From: Chromera velia
Taxonomy: Eukaryota > Sar > Chromeraceae
DNA: 52,715 nucleotides
Direction of reading: 5' to 3'
Assembly: GCA_018398765.1 (NCBI GenBank)
Contig: JAHBMJ010004061.1
Location: 158,282-210,996 of the forward strand
In this document: positions 46,128 to 52,715 of the stretch, piece by piece
How positions within the stretch are numbered: position 1 is the stretch's first letter
Layout of the letters: each line of letters begins with the position of its first letter
Notes under the pieces: generated by a model
Seen by the model: the letters and a program-made list of their open reading frames with translations, nothing else
What the model was told of the DNA's origin: nothing
Database searches by the model: none
Program-made: the position numbers and the translations under genes

Positions 46128-49100
46128 ATGAGTGAAGCCCAGCAGCAAAAGAGCTTCCCTTTTGAGAAAGCAATAGAGAACTACCCGCTGATCTGCGGAA
46201 GGTCCATAAGTCTTACAATCGCGGACCCCACCCTCCCAGACTGTCCTCTCATCGGGTCAGTTTGCCGGGAAGACGTATAAGCAGAGTGCAGCCTATTGTT
46301 TACCATCCCCCTCTGAATCCTTTTCCGTCCCACCAATTATCCCCCCTCCACTCTGTGCAGGTGTTCTCACGGCTTCACGGACTTGACTGGTGAGTGCAGA
46401 GATTTGGTCCTGTGCATGTGTTCTTCCTTCGTCCCACACTCCCGCCCCCGGCCTTCCCTGGCTCTCGAGGATGCACCCCCCCCTTCAGTCTTCTCTACCA
46501 ACCACAGCTGTCTTCTGCCTGCACCTTTTGACCTTGTGTTTGGCTGCATTCGATTCATCATTGGGTTGCATGTATCTGAGCTGACTACAGCTTGCTGGAC
46601 TGTCCTGAAGGGCGAGAGACTGTATGCACAGTCTGCACATTCACGCCTGTTGACTACCCACTCATCTGTCCGCCTGTTTGCAGGGTACACCGAGAGGGAC
46701 ATTCTGGGAAAGAATTGCCGGTTTCTCTCGAAGAACTGCGACATTCCTCCCTCGGCCAGGGTCGCGATGGCGACTGCAATCAGGAATCACGAGAGCATGA
46801 TCTGTGTGATTCAAAACTCCAAAAAAGAAGGTACGTTGGTGTGGTTGCTCCGTCGGCGTGACGCTTCTATTCCGGTCCTTGTGAAGGGGCAAGAGAGATG
46901 AAGGCAGTTTCAGGGAATGGAGATGAGCTGCCTGCTGTCAGAAGATGAAATTGGAACAGGAGGGCATTCTGACGGCCTCTTCCCTGCTTCTAGAGAGGAA
47001 GGTGACCATCCGATCTCTCCCCCCCCCCTTCGTTGGCTTTGCGTGTGCTCATCGATGCGTGGAAGCATTACATGAATGAATTGACTTTTCAGCATAACCT
47101 CAGAAAGTGACCTCAAAATTGGGTTACTCGTCGCTAACTTCGTTTTTGGGCTGACCATTGATCACCAGCTCTTTTGCATTTTGTCGTGTGCACACTTTGA
47201 TGCAAACCAAATTCTTGCAGGGGGAAACTTCAAGAACATGCTTTACTTGACTCCCTTTCACTGTGCCGAATGGTCGAAGACATACATTATTGGGATTCAG
47301 GTGAGCTGGTGGGGTGCTCTGTCTCTCATTTTGACACGCACACGATCACACCGGCAGTCAACGGCATACGAAGAGCTTCTGGTTTTACAGGACAAAATGA
47401 TTGGGCTGTGCTCGAGGAAGAAGAGCACGCAGCGAAAAAAAGGCAGGACGACGGACGATCAAGAACGCTCTGTTCTCTTCTTATGTTTTGTGCACTGTCC
47501 CAGACCATCCACCAGGTTGCATATTTTGCCGCGAGGTCCTCTTCCTTTCACGGCATCTTGATGGATCCTGCGCTTTTCTTTTTTTTCTGGCGTTTTTTCT
47601 GCCTCTGACCGTCACCGCGACTCTCCATGAGTTTGTAAGCTGTTGCATGTGTGATTTTGCGCCTCTTCTGTGTTTGCAGGCGGACGTAACGGACATCCCG
47701 ATAGAGCATGAGGAGAAGGTCCAGATCGACTGCGGATCGAGGGTGAGTGAGGGAGCAAGTTGGTGCATGGGTGGTTGAGTCTTTGTACATGTTCGGTTCT
47801 GTTGGGCTGAATCTCTGAAAAGTCATCTGAAACGGAGATGATGTGAAGGGAGCGACGGAGACGTGCGCGAAGGGGAACGGGAGGGCTTGCAGGGGGAAAC
47901 GGGAAGGGAAGGAATGATAGTCAAGGGAAAGGCATCCCGCTGTCCTGTTTTTTCCTTTGTCTCTGATGAGATAGTGATTTCACTTTCTGGTACTTCCTAG
48001 GCATGTCAGCACTCTTCTCTTTTCCCACCTCCCACGTCGTTTTCTTCACGTTGCTTCATGCCGTTGATGGTGTGTACAGACCTGCTCCAGACCTGCATGG
48101 AATAGAACGAAACTATAATCTCTCTGGCGTTGATGGTTTTCTGTTCAGATCGGGGAGTTGTTTCGGCACACGTCTCTGATTCAATGGATCAAAGAGAAAG
48201 TCGCGCATTTTGAGGGTGAGTCGACCGGTCAGATTGATTCGCTTTGACGCAGCAGAAAGGAATATCGCAGCGAAGGTTACAGACGGTGTTTGGCAGTCTT
48301 CTGAAGTATCGCGCATCTCTCCCCTTTGCGGACTCCCTCCGTGTGTGTTTTTTCTTTATCTTTCTGTCTGCCGATGTGGTACTTGATGATGAACAAAACG
48401 AGACGCGGCAGGCAGAAGGCCTTATGCATCACTTGTTCGTCTAGCTCCTCTTTTTCTTCGTTTCCCCTTCAACACCCATGCAGTCTGTATGTACTCGACT
48501 TACTCTCTCTATATATACGTCTGTCTCCATGTGTCTTGCTTGTCGATGCATGTTGCAGCATTTGAGTATGAAGAGAGGAGCAGGGAATCATCGCGAAAGA
48601 ACAGCTTGGCAGGGGGTAGAGGAGGCAGCATCGCTTCTCACCCTCAGCCTCCAGAAGTGACTGTGTCCCTGCCCTCTCAACGTCAAGCAGCCCCCGTCTC
48701 AAAGGAGTCGGAGTCCCGTTCCGCCGTGACCGCAGGGACAGACGCGGTAGCAGCCCATTGTTGTCAAGGAGGAGAGGGTGGGGGGACCCTTGGGCTTCCC
48801 CCGCCGGCAATTTCTGCATCGTGCGAGGGAGACAGCGGCGGGCACTGCCCTTCCCCGACGGCAGATCCCCCTGTAAGTCGATAGATGGGTTTGTTTTATT
48901 CCTTTCAGGATGCATGGGTTTTCTTTTCTCTTTATTTATCCTTGTATGCGTGGCCGGTGTCTCATTAGAAAGACTGCTTAAGGGATGCCTCTTCCCCCTC
49001 CACCAAGAATGGTTGGTTTTCTCCGATTTGTTTCCTCTCCTTCTGGTCCGATGGGTGGTCGCGGGTTTCTCTCATGCTCCCTTTTTCGATCGTCCTCTGG

Positions 49101-50178
49101 CTGAAAAGACGAAGCAGTCTTCTCAGCTGTCTCATTGTTGCTGTTGTTGTGTGTGTCTGTCTTTGCGCAGACTCCCCGGTGGCTGGTAGAAGAGCAAATT
49201 TGGGCACTTTTGCCCGCGACGCTCCCTGACAAGTTGAGTGAGATGCAGGAGTACAACGAGAAGAAAAAGGGAAAACTGCAGAAAAACAGGCTGAACAGAC
49301 ACAGAAGTGCTCCTGAAAGCTCACCTAGAAGCGCATCGAAACTTTGCCCGGCTGTGAACGGCAGCAGAGGGTACAGACGGTCAATGGGGGAAGAGCTGAT
49401 AGTCCCGAAGGGAGTCGGAGAGAAAACTCAGGGGGTAGCAAGATCAGAGGGGACCAACGTGGTGGGTTCTCCTGGATCTACCCGGACAGGCACAGAGCCC
49501 GACGCCCTTTCTGCTGACAGGGATGTGTCAGGAGAGAGGGAGGGAACCCCCGGGGTAAGCGAGGGTGAGACCCCCCCGCCTGTTCCTGTCCCTGTTCCAA
49601 CTCCGAAGCCTTCTAGAACCCGCGGTATTCTGCGACCCTCTCTGTTCAACTTGCTGGATACACATACGAATAAACCCCCCTCAAAACACCCTCCGTCAAT
49701 TTCCCTTCCATCCACGCCCGTGAGCATTCTCCGACCGAGTGCGTCAACAGACTCTGATGGTGGGATTGGAGGAATGCGCCCATTTTCCCTGTCGACAGGT
49801 GAAAAGGAGAAAGCGCGTACAAACGAAGCGTTGTTGGTGAGCCCTGCAGGGAGAAGAACAAAAACAGAGGAGTCCTCTTTGGAGGACTCAATGCCCTCTT
49901 CTGCAGCAGAAATGAAGAACATCTCCTCACAGCTCCATCAGCATCCGCACCCCTGGGGAGTGTCGGGGGGTGAGGATATGCTGGAGGTTCCCGAAATGAT
50001 TGAAGGCAGGACGCGGGCACGGACAGAGAGTACCGCTGCGTCTTTGTCTCTTGCCTCTCCTGCGCAAGCGGCGAACGTTCACCCAGTTCAGCCTTCAGTC
50101 TCACTGGGGATGAAAGAGAAAGAGAGGGAAGAGCAGGGAGGTGTCCCGGCACTTCCCCCCCCTTTTTTTTCTCACTGA
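46128..50178 (+). CDS. LOV-domain blue-light receptor with an unknown C-terminal region (8 exons, 611 aa)
   Basis: Exons: 46128-46255, 46361-46389, 46684-46830, 47221-47300, 47680-47742, 48149-48215, 48559-48872 and 49171-50178. All phases fit. Residues 25-135 form a LOV domain: TIADPTLPDCPLIGCSHGF, TDLTGYTERDILGKNCRFLS with the adduct-forming Cys64, then NSKKEGGNFKNMLYLTPF and YIIGIQADVTD with the flavin-contacting Gln128. The family binds FMN and forms a Cys adduct in blue light. The usual NCRFLQ ends in Ser, and the second phosphate-binding Arg (IRxAI) reads MATAI. A helical linker follows (IGELFRHTSLIQWIKEK), then disordered sequence, TPRWLVEEQIWALLPATLP and a Lys-rich patch (NEKKKGKLQKNRLNRHR), then Ser/Pro-rich sequence to the stop. 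No kinase, bZIP or other known effector was seen. Confidence 0.85.
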
Positions 50179-50760
50179 AGAGTAGCTGAAGTGAAAAGAG
50201 CTGCGGTGGGAAAGAAAATGAACGCTTGAGACAGATCGTTTCGATCTGACTGTATGAGAGGGACGAAGGATGAATCTGGTACTGCTGCATGACAAGAAGC
50301 TTCATTCAAGGATCTGTCTTGGGGAGAGGAAACAGTCAAGTGACGAGAGAGAGAGAGGCAGCAGCATCCTGGGAGTTTCTTACTTACGGTCTATCTGTTT
50401 CTCTCTTTCTGTCCCTGTCTGTCTATCTCTGAATGGATTGTGGGCCGTTTCTTCTGACTGACGGACGATATCCGCATGTAGAAGGGGGGTTTTGGTTTCG
50501 GTTTGCGTTTTCTTTTTTCGGCCTCCTCCCGGATATGCCCATGTCCTGCTTTCAATCTGATGCCGTGCCTGTCCTGACTTCTTCTCTGGAGCCAAAAAAG
50601 AGCTCTTTGGCGTGACCCTTTCCTTCTTGGTCCACGCAAAAATGTTCTTGTTGGTTGTTTGTTCTCCGGAGTTTGGAGTTTGGATGGAATGTGCAGAGGG
50701 AGTGAAGAAAGAGGGGAGAAATAAGGAGAGAGGGATGCCTGATTAATAATGAAGAGATGA

Positions 50761-50900
50761 AAGAAAACACCAAGGAAGGCCAAAAACGAAAGAAAACACC
50801 AAGGAAGGCCAAAAACGAAAGAAAACACCAAGGAAGGCCAAAAACGAAAGAAGACACCAAGGAAGGCCAAAAACGAAAGAAAACACCAAGGAAGGCCGAA
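50761..50900. repeat. 29-bp minisatellite, about 4.8 copies
   Basis: Five head-to-tail units of 29 bp beginning AAGAAAACACCAAGGAAGG start at 50761, 50790, 50819, 50848 and 50877. Copy 4 has one A-to-G change and copy 5 is truncated and diverged. A 29-bp unit shifts frame at each copy, so it is not a protein repeat. Confidence 0.95.
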
Positions 50901-51443
50901 CAAGCAAGTGATTTTGCTTGATTGATTGATTGATGAAGCCGGCTCAATCAATCAAGGTGGCCTGCTGCAGATGAATCCGAGAAGAGGTAAGAGAAAAGAA
51001 TGTTGAAAGACAGACAGACGAGGGGCTTCGTAGCTTCCGGCTGACTTGTTTTTTTGGTGGTTCATTCCACCATTGCGCAAGCCATGTCTCTTTGTCTGTC
51101 TTTCGTGAGTATTTCCTTTCTGCTTATTCTTGGTGTTATTCTTGGTATTCAAGTTTTTTTCTGGCTGAGGTTATCGGTTCTTCTTTTTCGTTCTGTTCTT
51201 TTTGGTGTAGAGAGAAAAGGCATTCGGCTGACTTTGTTTGATTTGGTTATCGGTGTGACACTCACACTGGATTGATGAAATCGTCCGTCCACCTTTTCGT
51301 GAACTCAAGTAGGCATCGAGAAAGTTTGCAAGACTTACCCTCTCCACTCCTTTTCTTTGGAGAGTGGTGAATTCGTCTATCCGTTCGTTCGTTCGTTCGT
51401 TCGTCAGTTCGTTGATTCCCACTGACTGTCACTCTCTCGTCGT

Positions 51444-51585
51444 TCAGTGCGCTTCCCCAAACACATCGCACGAATTCACCCCATCCGCTTCGGACTTGAA
51501 AGCTTGTCTTTTAGAAGCTCGTTCGACTGTTTCCATTTCGTCCGCGAGTAGATCATCATCTTCTTTTCTCGTCCACTCCACTTTC
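51444..51585 (-). CDS. possible terminal exon, acidic, unknown
   Basis: On the minus strand a pyrimidine-rich stretch is followed by GTGAAAG and then an open frame reading EWTRKEDDDLLADEME, TVERASKRQAFKSEADG and SCDVFGEAH to a TGA at 51444-51446. The charged composition looks coding, but the exon is short and no partner exon is identified. Confidence 0.22.
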
Positions 51586-52036
51586 ACGTGATTGATGGCA
51601 AGGCGGGAAAGAAAGGAGGAGAAAACCCAGCCGCTTGAACAGAGCTTGAGGTGTTTGCATGCTTCGCCTCTTTCTCGCTAAAACTCCAGACGTCTTTTTC
51701 CCTCTGTTGAAATTTGGAAGACAGAGATTGCCTTTTCCGTTTAATAAGGGCTCTAGTTCTCTCTCCCTTCTCTCTCTCTCTCTGTGTGTGTGTGTTCTGC
51801 TCCTCTGCTGTTGATTGTGTGCGTGAGTCTGGATGATGTGCCTTTGTAGTCCTCTTCATTCATTCCTTCATTCATGGCATGCATGATCTGTTTTTGTGGG
51901 ACAAGGGTGGGTGATCTGTCCTGTCCGTATTGACTGATGGGCGGGCAAGTGGGTGAGGAGTCGGTCGGTGTACATGTATGGTCGCCCTCCGTATTTCTTG
52001 TGCGCATCACTGCTTGTATGCTTGTATGTATATGAC

Positions 52037-52702
52037 ATGCATACGGCTCATGAATCCAAGAAGAAAGGCGAGGGAGATCCATGCGCTGATTTGCAAGGAC
52101 ACAAATTCAAAAGCACACAAACGAATCAGCCGCCTCGGCAGCAAGCACTTGTTGACCAGACAACAAACAAAAAAATCGGGGAGATGAGATGGGACAACCC
52201 CCTGGCTGAAGAAACAAAATTCGATGCGATCGGGGTTTGAAGGGGAGGTGGAGATGGGAAGGAAGCACGCAGGCGCTGCCGTTTTCTTTCCCTCAATTCC
52301 CCTTTCCGTTTTTGAATTTGTCTCTTCCTTCCGTCCACGCAATCTGTACGTGTGCATGGATCTCTCGAGAGCCCTCTCTTGGGTAGTGACCTTTATTCGC
52401 TTCCTCTTTCTTTCTCTTTCTCCCCCTCCCATCTCTCTCTAGTTCTGTCTCTCTCTGTTTGTCTCATTCTCTCTCTCTCCCTCTTTCTCTTTCAGCCACT
52501 GTCTGAAAAAATCCCGAACGTTTTTGCCGACCTGTTTCCTTCCAACATTTTTCGTCCGCACACATCATCAAATCCTTCCGGCCCCCCCTCCCTCTCTTTA
52601 GCATCCTGCAGAGAAAGCTGGCTGATGCTTCTGCGTGTGTGCGCGGATGAGAGAAGAGGGGGAGAAAATTTGAATCAGAATTTCCACACATCCAGACGTT
52701 AA
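52037..52702 (+). CDS. possible small two-exon gene (134 aa) or 3' part of a larger one
   Basis: Exon A 52037-52234 (MHTAHESKKKGEGDPCADLQ ... EMRWDNPLAEETKFDAIG) and exon B 52496-52702 (PLSEKIPNVFADLFPSNIFR ... to TAA). The join keeps phase, and exon B has a strong pyrimidine tract with TTTCAG. The donor GTTTGA is weak, and exon A may start at an acceptor rather than the ATG. Codon content of both parts looks coding. Family unknown. Confidence 0.4.
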
Positions 52703-52715
52703 TGATGGCCGGGCC

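Larger units (their letters stand above)
50179..52036. other. intergenic with minisatellite; one weak minus-strand exon
   Basis: 3' flank of the LOV gene, then the 29-bp minisatellite, a GATT run near 50920-50935 and pyrimidine-rich sequence. Except for the weak call at 51444-51585, no gene is supported. (CGTT)n lies at 51381-51401. Confidence 0.4.

Overview
The window is nuclear DNA from a eukaryote with many introns. Reading frames are broken by GT-AG introns that end almost always in (T/C)GCAG. Exons are GC-rich, introns are full of pyrimidine runs and TCTG, TC and GA microsatellites, and AT-rich gene-free stretches hold small terminal-inverted-repeat elements. A LOV photoreceptor module, an ER calreticulin, a Notum/pectin-acetylesterase-like enzyme and a sushi-type surface protein together suggest a microbial, probably photosynthetic protist. 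A chromerid-type alveolate such as Chromera is my best guess, but this is an inference and not a proven assignment.

Layout. 1-321: 3' end of an acidic protein gene (+). 2553-3521 (-): secreted GNAT-like protein, head to head with 4132-5631 (+), a membrane-anchored Notum/pectin-acetylesterase-family hydrolase with an intact catalytic triad. 7226-8236: decayed coding DNA cut by an AT-rich insert. 10443-12489: hAT-like element carrying anonymous coding-like sequence. 12583-13707 (-): Ala/Lys-rich helical protein. 13919-15350 (-): leucine-rich-repeat gene with several frame breaks. 15980-19834 (+): saccharopine-dehydrogenase-like oxidoreductase, eight exons, 475 aa. 20564-20807: small inverted-repeat element. 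22717-25608 (-): disordered protein with six copies of a GS(L/I)LEEAL motif, made by an internal duplication and broken by a C12 tract. 27106-28824 (+): type II membrane protein with two six-cysteine sushi-like modules and a Tyr/Gln tail. 29330-30121 and 31650-31869: two hAT-like MITEs with TIRs and 8-bp target duplications. 32328-35774 (-): 1003-aa disordered Ser/Pro protein. 37280-42585 (+): complete 11-exon calreticulin ending RDEL. 44889-45287 (-): small secreted protein with three KTEASE repeats. 46128-50178 (+): eight-exon LOV protein of 611 aa with an unknown C-terminal region. 52037-52702 (+): probable small two-exon gene.

The genes do not form a pathway. Several are linked to the secretory route: calreticulin for ER folding, the secreted GNAT-like protein, the Notum-like hydrolase, the sushi protein and the KTEASE protein. 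Strands alternate along the window, giving repeated head-to-head gene pairs. The least-described items are the LOV protein with its novel partner region, the KTEASE protein, the GSLLEEAL repeat protein and the frequent GTC splice donors. All spliced models were built by hand from frame, phase and homology and have no transcript support here.
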